Source of the DNA: Sporosarcina quadrami
Lineage (GTDB): Bacteria > Bacillota > Bacilli > Bacillales_A > Planococcaceae
Direction: 5' to 3'
NCBI RefSeq assembly: GCF_014836615.1
Contig: NZ_JACSQN010000002.1
Coordinates: forward strand, 62,001 to 126,000
DNA length: 64,000 nucleotides
Shown here: positions 8,510 through 17,904 of the stretch, in pieces
How positions within the stretch are numbered: position 1 is the first letter of the stretch
Layout: each line of letters begins with the position of its first letter
Program-made: the position numbers and the translations under genes
Notes under the pieces: model-generated
Databases searched by the model: none
Seen by the model: the letters and a program-made list of their open reading frames with translations, nothing else
Told to the model about the DNA's origin: nothing

Positions 8510-10351
8510 ATGACAAATACACGAAGTGATTTACGAAATATTGCGATCATCGCCCACGTTGACCACGGAAAAACAACGCTTGTTGATCAGCTTTTAAAGC
8601 AATCAGGGATATTTAGATCAAATGAGCATGTAGAAGAACGGGCTATGGATTCAAACGATTTGGAACGTGAACGTGGAATTACCATTCTTGCTAAAAACAC
8701 TGGTATTGAATATAAAGATACTAAAATCAATATTTTAGATACCCCTGGTCACGCTGATTTTGGCGGCGAAGTAGAACGTATTTTGAAAATGGTTGATGGT
8801 GTTATTCTTGTTGTCGACTCCTTTGAGGGATGTATGCCACAAACGCGTTTTGTATTGAAAAAGGCATTAGAAACGAACTTAAAACCAATTGTCGTCGTCA
8901 ACAAAATTGACCGCGAATTTGGTCGTCCGGAAGAAGTAGTCGACGAAGTTCTTGAGTTATTCATCGAATTGGATGCGAATGACGAGCAACTTGAGTTTCC
9001 TGTAGTTTACGCTTCAGGTTTCAATGGAACTGCAAGTCTTTCTCCAAATCCTGCTGATCAGGAAGAAACGTTGGAAGTATTGTTCGATTCAATTATTGAA
9101 AACATTCCTGCACCAATCGACAACCGTGACGAGCCGTTGCAATTCCAAGTTTCTTTATTGGACTACAATGACTATGTAGGTCGTATCGGAATTGGTCGCG
9201 TATTCCGCGGAACTATGAAAGTTGGCCAACAAGTTTCGGTAATGAAACGAGACGGTTCTACTAAGAATTATCGTGTGACGAAAATGTATGGTTTCTTAGG
9301 TCTGAAAAGAATTGAAATCCAAGAGGCGTTTGCTGGAGACCTTATTGCTGTATCTGGTATGGAGAATATCGACGTTGGTGAAACTGTATGCCCAGTCGAT
9401 CATTTAGAAGCTTTACCGGAACTTCATATCGACGAGCCGACTTTGCAAATGACTTTTCTTGTCAACAATAGCCCGTTTGCTGGAAAAGAAGGTAAATGGG
9501 TGACATCTCGTAAAATCGAGGAACGACTAGAGCAACAATTGCAAACAGATGTATCTTTACGTGTAGATCCAACTGATTCTCCAGATGCATGGGTAGTTTC
9601 CGGCCGTGGAGAATTACATTTGTCCATCTTAATCGAAAATATGCGCCGTGAAGGATTCGAATTACAAGTTTCGAAACCACAAGTAATTATACGCACAATC
9701 GATGGCGTACGTTCTGAACCAGTTGAACGTGTTCAAATTGATATTCCTGAAGAGTATACGGGCTCCATCATTGAGTCGATGGGTGAACGAAAAGGTGAAA
9801 TGATCGATATGATCAACAACGGAAATGGACAAGTCCGTCTGATTTTCCTTGTTCCAGCACGTGGATTAATTGGCTATTCAACTGATTTCCTTACACTTAC
9901 AAGAGGTTACGGAATCATAAACCATACATTTGATTCTTATAAGCCAGTTGCGTCAGGTAAGTTAGGTGGACGACGCCATGGTGTGCTTGTCTCTATGGAG
10001 ACCGGTACAGTTACTGGTTATAGTATTATGCAATTGGAAGACCGTGGTGTCATGTTTGTTGAAGCTGGGACGGACATCTATGCAGGTATGATTGTTGGAG
10101 AAAATAACCGCGATACTGACTTGACAATTAACTTGACAAAAATCAAGCATGCAACAAACGTCCGATCAGCTACAAAAGATCAAACAGTTACAACAAAGAA
10201 ACCAAGGATCCTTTCATTGGAAGAAGCATTGCAATATCTCGGTGATGATGAATATTGCGAGATTACACCGCTTTCCACCCGCTTACGTAAGAAAGTCCTT
10301 GATAAGAATGAACGTGAACGTGTCCAAAAAAAGAAAAAGCTTGGTGAATGA
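8510..10351 (+). CDS. typA: ribosome-associated GTPase TypA/BipA
   Basis: A 613-residue translational GTPase. The G domain comes first, with AHVDHGKTT (P-loop), the switch I region around ERERGITI, DTPGHADFGGE (G3) and NKIDR (G4). A beta-barrel domain, EF-G domain III/V-like modules and the BipA C-terminal domain follow. It acts on the ribosome during assembly and stress or cold adaptation. Length agrees with the family (about 610). ylaH follows 31 bases later and may be co-transcribed. Confidence 0.97.
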   Translation: MTNTRSDLRNIAIIAHVDHGKTTLVDQLLKQSGIFRSNEHVEERAMDSNDLERERGITILAKNTGIEYKDTKINILDTPGHADFGGEVERILKMVDGVILVVDSFEGCMPQTRFVLKKALETNLKPIVVVNKIDREFGRPEEVVDEVLELFIELDANDEQLEFPVVYASGFNGTASLSPNPADQEETLEVLFDSIIENIPAPIDNRDEPLQFQVSLLDYNDYVGRIGIGRVFRGTMKVGQQVSVMKRDGSTKNYRVTKMYGFLGLKRIEIQEAFAGDLIAVSGMENIDVGETVCPVDHLEALPELHIDEPTLQMTFLVNNSPFAGKEGKWVTSRKIEERLEQQLQTDVSLRVDPTDSPDAWVVSGRGELHLSILIENMRREGFELQVSKPQVIIRTIDGVRSEPVERVQIDIPEEYTGSIIESMGERKGEMIDMINNGNGQVRLIFLVPARGLIGYSTDFLTLTRGYGIINHTFDSYKPVASGKLGGRRHGVLVSMETGTVTGYSIMQLEDRGVMFVEAGTDIYAGMIVGENNRDTDLTINLTKIKHATNVRSATKDQTVTTKKPRILSLEEALQYLGDDEYCEITPLSTRLRKKVLDKNERERVQKKKKLGE

Positions 10352-10382
10352 TCCGTTCTCATATTGGAAAGGGATGTGTTGA

Positions 10383-10706
10383 ATGAAAACCGAAGAGGTA
10401 CTTGATAGGATGTCGGGCATTGCGCGGTTCATATATGAAGTGATGCCTTCTGACACATCTGCTGGGTATGTTCTATTGGCTGTTGTGTTTCTCATGTCTG
10501 CTCTGGTTTATAAACTGGGTTTTGCGCGGAAAATACTTTTCTGGCAAAACATAGTGATATATATATTCTTATTTATAGGATGTCTAATATTGACTTTCCT
10601 AGCTTTATTCCTACCAATTGTAGAAGGATTAATTGTAGCGGCTCTAATTTTGATCATCTACAGAGTGCGTAGAATGAATGAACATAAAGAAAACTCCGCT
10701 GCGTGA
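10383..10706 (+). CDS. ylaH: YlaH-like membrane protein
   Basis: A 107-residue protein with three predicted membrane helices: YVLLAVVFLMSALVYKLG, then IVIYIFLFIGCLILTFLALF, then VEGLIVAALILIIYRV. It has a short charged tail. Its place right after typA is that of B. subtilis ylaH. AAAGGGA lies about 10 bases before the ATG. The biochemical function is unknown. Confidence 0.82.
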   Translation: MKTEEVLDRMSGIARFIYEVMPSDTSAGYVLLAVVFLMSALVYKLGFARKILFWQNIVIYIFLFIGCLILTFLALFLPIVEGLIVAALILIIYRVRRMNEHKENSAA

Positions 10707-10725
10707 TGCTGCGGAGTTTTTTTAT
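10691..10725 (+). terminator. intrinsic terminator after ylaH
   Basis: AAACTCCGC at 10691-10699 pairs with GCGGAGTTT at 10711-10719, followed by a T run. The stem overlaps the last codons of ylaH. Confidence 0.87.
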
Positions 10726-10730
10726 TCATT

Positions 10731-10934
10731 TTAGAAAGCGTCTTCTGCAGGGTGCGAACTACGGTGGAAGACGAATTTTCCAGTAGAAACTCTGGTATTT
10801 GTAAGCTCTGTAATTCTTTTCTTGCAAGTAGGGCACATATACGTGTTAATCGGATGATTCCTCAATTTCTTTGCAAGAGGATCATCATCTGATAATTTAC
10901 CGATATCATCGCAAAGTACACATTTTACACGCAT
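10731..10934 (-). CDS. ylaI: zinc-ribbon protein YlaI (DUF2197 family)
   Basis: A 67-residue protein with two CxxC knuckles (VKCVLCDD near the start and YMCPTCKKRI in the middle), which should bind one zinc. The family has no established function. It is transcribed leftward with the YlaL-like gene upstream; the 33-base gap suggests one transcript. Confidence 0.87.
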   Translation of the reverse strand: MRVKCVLCDDIGKLSDDDPLAKKLRNHPINTYMCPTCKKRITELTNTRVSTGKFVFHRSSHPAEDAF

Positions 10935-10967
10935 AACCTATCAACTCCTTAAAATAGAGGTGCGATG

Positions 10968-11468
10968 TTAGTCAATTGTAATGCCAGTAATATTCCGAAT
11001 TGGATTATCGGCATTTGAACCGTCTTTGAATAGCAAATGAACTGGGCCGTCAGAAGTAAGTGGCTTTCCGTCTTGACTAAATTTGAAAATGAATTGGTTA
11101 AGCTCATCTATCGGGAACGGATAAGCTACATCATCGGTAGTTGTAAATGTTATCGTCTTTGCGTCCTGAGCAGGAACTGCATTTTTTACAAACTGTTCAA
11201 GTGCAATACCAAATGTACCGCTAACCAACTTTTTTCTATCAAATTTCTTTTCGGTTTTCAAAGTCGGAGGGAATGTAGCGCCTTCCATAATTTCCCGAGA
11301 CCAATGCTTGCCCATTTTTTCTTTGTATTCTTCATCTTCATCACGTTCCACTTGAGCTTCAATGAAATATGTGTTGAGATCGAGTTTCCGATCGTCAAAA
11401 ATCCATACTGTCGGATCAAGCGTAATTATGTGATTTACATTACCTTTTATAGGGATAATCGTTTCCAA
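10968..11468 (-). CDS. conserved Bacillales protein, YlaL-like by position
   Basis: A 166-residue soluble protein without signal peptide or membrane helix. Recognisable conserved patches are DPTVWIFDDRK near the N terminus, MEGATFPPTLKTEKKF in the middle and DGPVHLLFKDGSN near the end. I recall homologues carrying an automatic peptidyl-prolyl isomerase label, but I see no known isomerase domain. It lies between ylaI and ylaN, where B. subtilis has ylaL. GGAGG precedes the start codon. Confidence 0.65.
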   Translation of the reverse strand: METIIPIKGNVNHIITLDPTVWIFDDRKLDLNTYFIEAQVERDEDEEYKEKMGKHWSREIMEGATFPPTLKTEKKFDRKKLVSGTFGIALEQFVKNAVPAQDAKTITFTTTDDVAYPFPIDELNQFIFKFSQDGKPLTSDGPVHLLFKDGSNADNPIRNITGITID

Positions 11469-11580
11469 AATAATAGCCTCCTACTGCTGAATAACAACAT
11501 TCTTAATAATATCCAGTATACCTCTTCTAGTTGTATGTGGAAAGTCATTGATTTTTAGTATAAGGATAGAAGGGAAACAC

Positions 11581-11609
11581 TTGCAATTTATGCCCTCAAA
11601 AGATACAAT
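11581..11609 (+). promoter_or_regulatory. candidate sigma-A promoter of ylaN
   Basis: TTGCAA at 11581-11586, a 17-base spacer and TACAAT at 11604-11609, ending 49 bases before the ylaN start. Confidence 0.6.
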
Positions 11610-11657
11610 TTATTCATAATCACCATGTAGGAATAATAGGTGAATGGGGGCGTCCTC

Positions 11658-11939
11658 ATGGATATAGAGCTTCAAGAAACGTATCAGGAAAAAGCAATTC
11701 AGCAATTACAGGCCGATGCAGACAAGATTGCACAACTCATAAAAGTACAAATGGATAACTTGACGATGCCTCAGTGCCCGCTTTATGAGGAAGTGCTGGA
11801 TACTCAAATGTACGGTTTGTCGAGAGAAATAGATTTTGCTGTTAAGCTTGGTTTAATCGATCGCGTTAAAGGGAAGGAAATCCTTTCATTACTCGAGAAA
11901 GAAATGAATATCTTGCATGAGCTTTCCACAAAAAAATAA
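11658..11939 (+). CDS. ylaN: YlaN, DUF1507 family iron-responsive Fur partner
   Basis: A 93-residue protein, exactly the B. subtilis YlaN length, with the diagnostic stretch [18 protein letters not shown] followed by [16 protein letters not shown]. Staphylococcal YlaN has been described as an iron-binding protein that relieves Fur repression; I transfer that role by family. ATG 11658 follows AATGGGGG with normal spacing, whereas the in-frame GTG at 11640 has no ribosome site. It is upstream of ftsW, as in Bacillus. Confidence 0.93.
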   Translation: MDIELQETYQEKAIQQLQADADKIAQLIKVQMDNLTMPQCPLYEEVLDTQMYGLSREIDFAVKLGLIDRVKGKEILSLLEKEMNILHELSTKK

Positions 11940-11944
11940 ACAAA

Positions 11945-11978
11945 AGACTCAAACTTATTATTGGTTTGAGTTTTTTAT
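11945..11978 (+). terminator. intrinsic terminator after ylaN
   Basis: ACTCAAAC (11947-11954) pairs with GTTTGAGT (11964-11971), followed by six T. Confidence 0.82.
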
Positions 11979-12002
11979 TTAACATAAGAAGAGGTGATGA
12001 CA

Positions 12003-13166
12003 GTGGGCAATTACTTTAAAAAAATGATACGGAACTTCGATTACCCATTATTCATCACGTACATAGTACTTTGCTTATTTGGGTTAGTAATGATTTATAG
12101 TGCCAGTATGGTTGTCGCTGTAAACCGGTTTGAGTATGCTTCAGATTATTTCTATAGAAAGCAATTGACGAATCTCGCTGTATCGATCCCCGTCTTTCTA
12201 ATGGCGACCTTTTTTCCTTTTCAAAATTATAAAAGAAAGAAACTGATGGTTTTTTCAGTCTTATTCATGTTTGTTATGCTCGTTCTAGTCCACATCTTGG
12301 GCACTGATGTTGGTGGGGCGAAAAGTTGGATCAAGTTACCTGGCTTTGGAAGCATCCAACCTTCTGAGATAGCCAAAATTGTCATCATCGTTTACTTTTC
12401 AAGTGTTTTTGCTAAAAAATACGAAGCGGGAAACATCGATTCTATAAATAAATCAATCGGTCCACCTGTGCTGATTCTTGTGTTTGCAATCGGATTAATT
12501 ATGATGGAAACGGATATCGGAACTTCGTTCATTATTATTACGACTTCATTAGCGGTAATAGCAGCAAGCGGAATCAAGTTTAAGACGTTCATTAAATTGA
12601 GCGGTATTGTGAGCATTGCGATATTGGCGGCCGTGACAATTCTTTATATCGGATGGGATACGATTATGACTGGTAGTAGACAAGGAAGGATTTTATCATT
12701 CTTGGATCCATTCGCTTATGCGCAAGGTTCCGGCTACCAGATTGCCAATGGTTATATCGCAATTGGCTCTGGTGGAGTGAAAGGACTCGGGCTCGGTAAC
12801 TCTATTCAAAAAATGGGTTACTTGCCAGAACCTCAAACTGATGTCATTATGGCGGTCATTTCCGAAGAGACTGGCATCTTCGGTACAATCATTGTGTTGG
12901 GAGGACTCGGATTCATCGTTATGCGGGCATTGTATATCGCGATGAATACAAAAGACCCCCAAGCGAGAATGCTCGCGGCTGGAGTTGGAGGCGTTATCGG
13001 AATTCAAACTTTCGTGAATATTGGGGGATTAACAGGACTTATTCCTCTTACAGGTGTCACGTTACCTTTCATTAGTTATGGCGGAACTTCTTTAATTCTG
13101 TTATCTTTAGCTTTAGGAATATTGATGAATGTGTCAATGTTCACAAAATACCATAAAAATAAATAG
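12003..13166 (+). CDS. ftsW: septal peptidoglycan polymerase FtsW (SEDS family)
   Basis: A 387-residue polytopic membrane protein of the SEDS glycosyltransferase family, with about ten helices. Family landmarks are IYSAS near the first helix, GAKSWIKLPGFGSIQPSE, YLPEPQTDVI in the large extracellular loop with the catalytic-region Asp, and the C-terminal TGVTLPFISYGGTSL. It polymerises lipid II at the septum with a class B PBP. GTG 12003 is preferred because AAGAAGAGG ends 8 bases before it. Its position between ylaN and pycA supports FtsW; a second SEDS gene at 54589 is the SpoVE candidate. Confidence 0.92.
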   Translation: MGNYFKKMIRNFDYPLFITYIVLCLFGLVMIYSASMVVAVNRFEYASDYFYRKQLTNLAVSIPVFLMATFFPFQNYKRKKLMVFSVLFMFVMLVLVHILGTDVGGAKSWIKLPGFGSIQPSEIAKIVIIVYFSSVFAKKYEAGNIDSINKSIGPPVLILVFAIGLIMMETDIGTSFIIITTSLAVIAASGIKFKTFIKLSGIVSIAILAAVTILYIGWDTIMTGSRQGRILSFLDPFAYAQGSGYQIANGYIAIGSGGVKGLGLGNSIQKMGYLPEPQTDVIMAVISEETGIFGTIIVLGGLGFIVMRALYIAMNTKDPQARMLAAGVGGVIGIQTFVNIGGLTGLIPLTGVTLPFISYGGTSLILLSLALGILMNVSMFTKYHKNK

Positions 13167-13182
13167 AAAAGGGAGTGCATTG

Positions 13183-16100
13183 ATGGTGGAATTGGGTCGT
13201 ATTAAGAAAATCCTTGTAGCAAACCGTGGTGAAATTGCAATACGTATTTTTCGGGCATGTACAGAATTGGAGATTCCGACGGTCGGCATTTATTCGGCTG
13301 AAGACAGAGGTTCGTTCCACCGTTATAAAGCAGACGAGTCATACCTTGTAGGTGAAGGGAAAAAGCCAATCGATGCTTATCTAGACATCGAAGGTATCAT
13401 TTCAATCGCTAAGTCAAGTGGAGCTAATGCAGTGCACCCAGGATATGGTTTCCTTGCGGAAAATGAAGAGTTCGCTAGAAGGTTGGAAGAGGAAGGAATT
13501 ATCTTTATCGGGCCAACATCCAAGCATCTCGACATGTTTGGGGACAAAGTGAAAGCGCGTACACAAGCAATCAATGCAGGAATACCAGTGATTCCGGGAA
13601 CAGACGGCCCTGTGGATAGTGCTTCTGAAGTTACTTCTTTCGGTAATGAACATGGATATCCTATTATTATTAAAGCTTCACTTGGTGGTGGGGGACGAGG
13701 CATGCGTATCGTCAATTCTGCTGATGAAGTGATGGAAGCATTTGAAAGGGCGAGATCTGAAGCGAAATCCGCTTTTGGATCTGCTGAAGTGTATGTAGAA
13801 AAATACATTAACAAACCCAAACATATAGAAGTCCAAATTCTTGGTGATACATATGGAAACGTCATTCACCTATACGAACGGGACTGTTCAATTCAACGTC
13901 GACATCAGAAGGTTGTTGAAATAGCACCATCCATTTCATTAGACGACGCATTGCGTGCTGAAATTTGTAACGCTGCAGTCAAGCTTTCAAAAAACATTTC
14001 TTACGTCAATGCCGGAACAGTCGAGTTCCTCGTTTCAGATGGGAAATTCTATTTCATCGAAGTGAATCCACGTATCCAAGTTGAACATACGATTACTGAA
14101 ATGGTCACTGGAGTAGATATTGTCCATGCACAAATTCATATTGCAAATGGCGGAAATCTTCACGAAGGTGATGCAGCGATTCCGACACAAGAAGATATTC
14201 CACTTTTTGGATATGCAATTCAATCTAGGGTGACGACAGAAGATCCATTGAATGATTTCATGCCTGATACAGGGAAACTGATGGTGTACCGTTCTGGTGG
14301 CGGCTTTGGGGTACGTCTTGATGCGGGAAATGGGTTCCAAGGAGCGGTTATTACTCCTTACTACGATTCACTTCTTGTTAAAGTATCGACATGGGGTACC
14401 TCGTTCCGTGATGCCGCAGCGAAAATGGATCGGAATTTGCAGGAGTTCAGGATACGAGGCATTAAAACGAACATTCCTTTTCTTGAAAATGTCGTTAAAC
14501 ATCAACATTTCTTAACAGGCAATTACGATACGAGCTTCATTGACACGACACCAGAACTATTTGAGTTTCCGATTAAGAAAGACCGTGGAACAAAAATTTT
14601 AAATTACATCGGCAACGTGACGGTGAATGGATTCCCAGGAATCGGAAAACAAGCAAAGCCTGTTTTCCATACAGTTAGAAAACCTGAAGTCGATATGTCA
14701 GTTACACCTGCACCAGGTACAAAACAGATTTTAGATGAAAGAGGACCTGAAGGACTTGTACAGTGGATCAAAGAGCAAAACGATGTTCTTCTTACCGATA
14801 CTACTTTCCGTGATGCACACCAATCATTGCTTGCAACACGGGTGCGTACATCGGATATGGTGAACATCGCTTCTGAATCCGCAAGGCTACTACCTGACCT
14901 GTTCTCCTTTGAAATGTGGGGAGGTGCAACGTTCGATGTTGCCTACAGATTCCTAAAAGAGGATCCATGGGAGCGTCTCATGAAAGTTCGGGAACAGATT
15001 CCAAATGTCCTGTTGCAAATGCTGTTTCGTGGCGCGAATGCAGTCGGCTATTCGAATTATCCTGATAATGTAATTAAAGAATTTGTAAAGACTTCAGCAG
15101 AAGCTGGAATAGACGTATTTAGGATCTTCGATAGTTTAAATTGGATTAAAGGAATGGAAGTCGCTATTGATGCATCGCGCCAATCTGGAAAGGTCGCTGA
15201 AGCGGCTCTTTGCTATACAGGAGACATTTTAGATGATTCCCGCGCTAAGTACACAGTTGACTATTACAAAACGATGGCGAAAGAGCTGGAGGCATCAGGA
15301 GCGCATATACTTGCTCTCAAAGATATGGCTGGTCTTCTCAAACCAGAAGCTGCTTATAGACTTATTTCCGAATTGAAGGCAACGGTTGATATTCCAATTC
15401 ATTTACATTCCCACGATACTAGCGGTAATGGCATTTATATGTATGCAAAGGCCATTGAGGCGGGTGTTGATATTGTAGATACTGCACTAGGTTCTATGGC
15501 GGGGCTTACATCCCAACCGTCGGCAAGTTCGTTGTTCTATGCTATGCAAAATGGAAAAAGGCAAGTGCGTGCAGATGTCGCCTCTCTGGAATCATTATCG
15601 TATTACTGGGAAGATGTGCGTAAATACTATCAGCACTTTGAGAGTGGGATGAATAGTCCTCATTCTGAAATATACGTTCATGAAATGCCTGGAGGACAAT
15701 ATTCAAACTTGCAACAACAAGCCAAAGCCGTCGGACTCGGAGATCGCTGGGAAGATGTCAAAGGCATGTATTCCAGAGTCAATATGCTATTTGGAGACGT
15801 CGTGAAAGTGACACCATCGTCAAAAGTGGTTGGGGATATGGCGTTGTTTATGGTTCAAAATGAGTTGAATGAAGAGACGGTTATTTCACGGGGTGCTTCA
15901 ATTGATTTCCCTGAATCAGTTATTGAGTTTTTCGAAGGCTATATTGGACAACCGTACGGTGGTTTCCCGAAAGAATTGCAACAAGTCATACTGAAGGAAC
16001 GCAAACCGATTACTGTTCGTCCAGGGGAGCTCTTGGAGGATGTGAATTTCGATGAGTTGCTAGTAAAGACTGAGGACTTGCTCGATCATCCTTCGACATT

Positions 16101-16629
16101 GAAAGATTCACTTGCGTATGCGCTTTATCCGAAGGTGTTTGAAGAATATGCAACTATGAAAAAAGAGTTTGGTAACATATCGGTCATTAACACACCCGAA
16201 TTCCTTTTCGGAATGCGCCTCGGTCAAGAAATCGAGGTGGAAATTGAAAAAGGGAAGACACTTATCATTAAACTCGTTTCCATCGGCGAACCGCAATCAG
16301 ATGGGACAAGAGTTATTTACTTTGAGTTAAATGGTCAGCCCCGAGAAGTCGTCATCCAAGATATGAATGTAGAATCAGATGTCGTCCGTAAACAAAAAGC
16401 GGATCCTGCAAATGATTCACATCTCGCTGCGACAATGCCTGGCACAGTCCTTAAAGTAGCTGTATCAAAAGGAGCTAAAGTGAGAAGGGGTGAGCACCTG
16501 CTTATTACTGAAGCGATGAAAATGGAGACGACAATACAAGCGCCTTATGATGGTATTGTGAAACAGATATACGTATCAGCAGGTGAAGGGATTTCAACTG
16601 GTGATTTACTTATTGAGCTTGAACATTAA
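13183..16629 (+). CDS. pycA: pyruvate carboxylase
   Basis: A 1148-residue single-chain biotin enzyme that carboxylates pyruvate to oxaloacetate. In order it has a biotin carboxylase domain (about 5-460, with LGGGGRGMRI as ATP-grasp glycine loop and the EVNPRIQVEHT motif), a carboxyltransferase TIM barrel (from about 535, TDTTFRDAHQSLLATR), the PYC-specific domain, and a biotinyl domain with EAMKMET (Lys at about 1113). ATG 13183 follows AAAAGGGA at good spacing; the longer frame from 13129 overlaps ftsW. A strong terminator follows. Confidence 0.97.
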   Translation: MVELGRIKKILVANRGEIAIRIFRACTELEIPTVGIYSAEDRGSFHRYKADESYLVGEGKKPIDAYLDIEGIISIAKSSGANAVHPGYGFLAENEEFARRLEEEGIIFIGPTSKHLDMFGDKVKARTQAINAGIPVIPGTDGPVDSASEVTSFGNEHGYPIIIKASLGGGGRGMRIVNSADEVMEAFERARSEAKSAFGSAEVYVEKYINKPKHIEVQILGDTYGNVIHLYERDCSIQRRHQKVVEIAPSISLDDALRAEICNAAVKLSKNISYVNAGTVEFLVSDGKFYFIEVNPRIQVEHTITEMVTGVDIVHAQIHIANGGNLHEGDAAIPTQEDIPLFGYAIQSRVTTEDPLNDFMPDTGKLMVYRSGGGFGVRLDAGNGFQGAVITPYYDSLLVKVSTWGTSFRDAAAKMDRNLQEFRIRGIKTNIPFLENVVKHQHFLTGNYDTSFIDTTPELFEFPIKKDRGTKILNYIGNVTVNGFPGIGKQAKPVFHTVRKPEVDMSVTPAPGTKQILDERGPEGLVQWIKEQNDVLLTDTTFRDAHQSLLATRVRTSDMVNIASESARLLPDLFSFEMWGGATFDVAYRFLKEDPWERLMKVREQIPNVLLQMLFRGANAVGYSNYPDNVIKEFVKTSAEAGIDVFRIFDSLNWIKGMEVAIDASRQSGKVAEAALCYTGDILDDSRAKYTVDYYKTMAKELEASGAHILALKDMAGLLKPEAAYRLISELKATVDIPIHLHSHDTSGNGIYMYAKAIEAGVDIVDTALGSMAGLTSQPSASSLFYAMQNGKRQVRADVASLESLSYYWEDVRKYYQHFESGMNSPHSEIYVHEMPGGQYSNLQQQAKAVGLGDRWEDVKGMYSRVNMLFGDVVKVTPSSKVVGDMALFMVQNELNEETVISRGASIDFPESVIEFFEGYIGQPYGGFPKELQQVILKERKPITVRPGELLEDVNFDELLVKTEDLLDHPSTLKDSLAYALYPKVFEEYATMKKEFGNISVINTPEFLFGMRLGQEIEVEIEKGKTLIIKLVSIGEPQSDGTRVIYFELNGQPREVVIQDMNVESDVVRKQKADPANDSHLAATMPGTVLKVAVSKGAKVRRGEHLLITEAMKMETTIQAPYDGIVKQIYVSAGEGISTGDLLIELEH

Positions 16630-16630
16630 A

Positions 16631-16672
16631 AAAGAGGCACTCGCTCGGTTTGCAGCGAGCGCCTCTCTATTT
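16631..16672. terminator. bidirectional terminator between pycA and ctaA
   Basis: GAGGC-A-CTCGCT (16634-16645) pairs with AGCGAG-C-GCCTC (16654-16665) with one mismatch. A six-A run on the left makes a T run for minus-strand ctaA, and a T-rich tract on the right serves pycA. Confidence 0.9.
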
Positions 16673-17579
16673 ATTTTTTACCACTTCTTGATACGAGAAG
16701 TACCATATACGTTAGTAAACCGAAAAGTAATGTTACGAACAAAGAATGGAGTAAAGCAAGATAAAGATTCAATCTTGAAATAATGACAGCAGCTCCTGCC
16801 AAAACTTGTAGACAAACAAGAATGAAAGCAATCATCCATCCCCAATAGATAACACGTTGATTTTTGTAGTGACGGAAAGCATGGATTGCAATGACACCAA
16901 GCCAAATGAATATTAACGCAGCTGCGGTACGATGGCTCATCTGAACCCATTCCCAGAAATTCGCCGGCAAAGAAAAATCGCCATTTCGACACATTGGCCA
17001 ATCTGCACAGCTCAATTCTGATTCTGTATGTCTGACGAGTGCGCCTGAATATACGACTACATAAGAATATATAGTTACACCTATCGTATGGAATTTCATT
17101 GTTTTACCGATTTTAAGCTTATCGGCATCATATTTCTTGTCCACTTCAAAAATAAGCAAGGTCAGTAAAAGGACTGCCGAAAATGAAATGAGTGAAATAC
17201 CGAAGTGCAAGGCAAGTATGAAATCCCCTTGGCCCCATAGAACTTGTGCGGCTCCGATCAATGCTTGTAAAATCAGGAAGAATAGCGCTAAGAATGAAAG
17301 GAGTTTTGTTTCTCTAATATGACCAATCGCTTTCCATGACCAAATAGATAAGATGACAATCAGTATGCCGACTCCGCCTGTAACAAGTCTATGTGAAAAT
17401 TCAATAAGGACTTCCGCGGTTATTTCATCCGGTATTAGTTGGCCGTTACAACCTGGCCAAGACCTTCCGCATCCCATGCCGCTCTCTGTTTTCGTGACAA
17501 GTGCGCCACCAAGTAGGATAAGCAACATGCCAATCGTTGAAGCGACGCCGAACCATTTTAAATATTTATTATAACGCAA
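16671..17579 (-). CDS. ctaA: heme A synthase
   Basis: A 302-residue integral membrane oxygenase with eight predicted helices in two homologous halves. It converts heme O to heme A. The conserved Cys pair C37/C44 (GMGCGRSWPGC) and a second pair (SCADWPMC) lie in extracellular loops. Heme-ligand histidines are seen in EFSHRL, ALHFG, MSHRTAA and LLHSLF. The TTG at 17579 fits best: GAAGGTG is just upstream and the resulting N terminus matches family length, while the longer ATG at 17612 has no ribosome site. It is divergent from ctaB. Confidence 0.94.
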   Translation of the reverse strand: MRYNKYLKWFGVASTIGMLLILLGGALVTKTESGMGCGRSWPGCNGQLIPDEITAEVLIEFSHRLVTGGVGILIVILSIWSWKAIGHIRETKLLSFLALFFLILQALIGAAQVLWGQGDFILALHFGISLISFSAVLLLTLLIFEVDKKYDADKLKIGKTMKFHTIGVTIYSYVVVYSGALVRHTESELSCADWPMCRNGDFSLPANFWEWVQMSHRTAAALIFIWLGVIAIHAFRHYKNQRVIYWGWMIAFILVCLQVLAGAAVIISRLNLYLALLHSLFVTLLFGLLTYMVLLVSRSGKK

Positions 17580-17904
17580 AAAAGACACCTTCTTTAATTG
17601 ATAATAAATCATTCTTTAAAAAGACTCCGTTTGTCGATGATAGCGAAAATACGGAGAAAAAACAACGTAGATCGGATGAAAAGACAAACTTAAACAGCTA
17701 TTTCACAAATTGTTCATAAAAAAGACCCTTTAACTTCACAAAAGACATACGAAAATGATTTACTATAGATAGGGTCAGACTATAAATGCAGTACATATAC
17801 TTTCTGTTTCTGTCGAAATTCGGTTTATCTATAGAAATCATTGACGAATTTCGCTATAGTTAAGTATAGCGGTCCATGCCGACAACTTTAGAAGGAGGGT
17901 ACAT
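17580..17904. promoter_or_regulatory. divergent ctaA / ctaB control region
   Basis: This 325-base gene-free stretch holds several signals. Minus-strand TTTGTGAA copies at 17701-17709 and 17734-17742, 33 bases apart, resemble the ResD-binding consensus. A short hairpin with T run points toward ctaA (17618-17656). Two possible sigma-A promoters face ctaB: TTTACT-16-TATAAA at 17759-17786 and TTGACG-18-TATAGC at 17841-17870. Two inverted repeats surround the second promoter. No protein-coding gene is seen here. Confidence 0.55.

Noticed and set aside
11037-11558. 173-codon plus-strand frame opposite the YlaL-like gene
   Set aside because: It is the antisense of a well-formed conserved gene and has biased, Cys/Phe-rich composition with no ribosome site.
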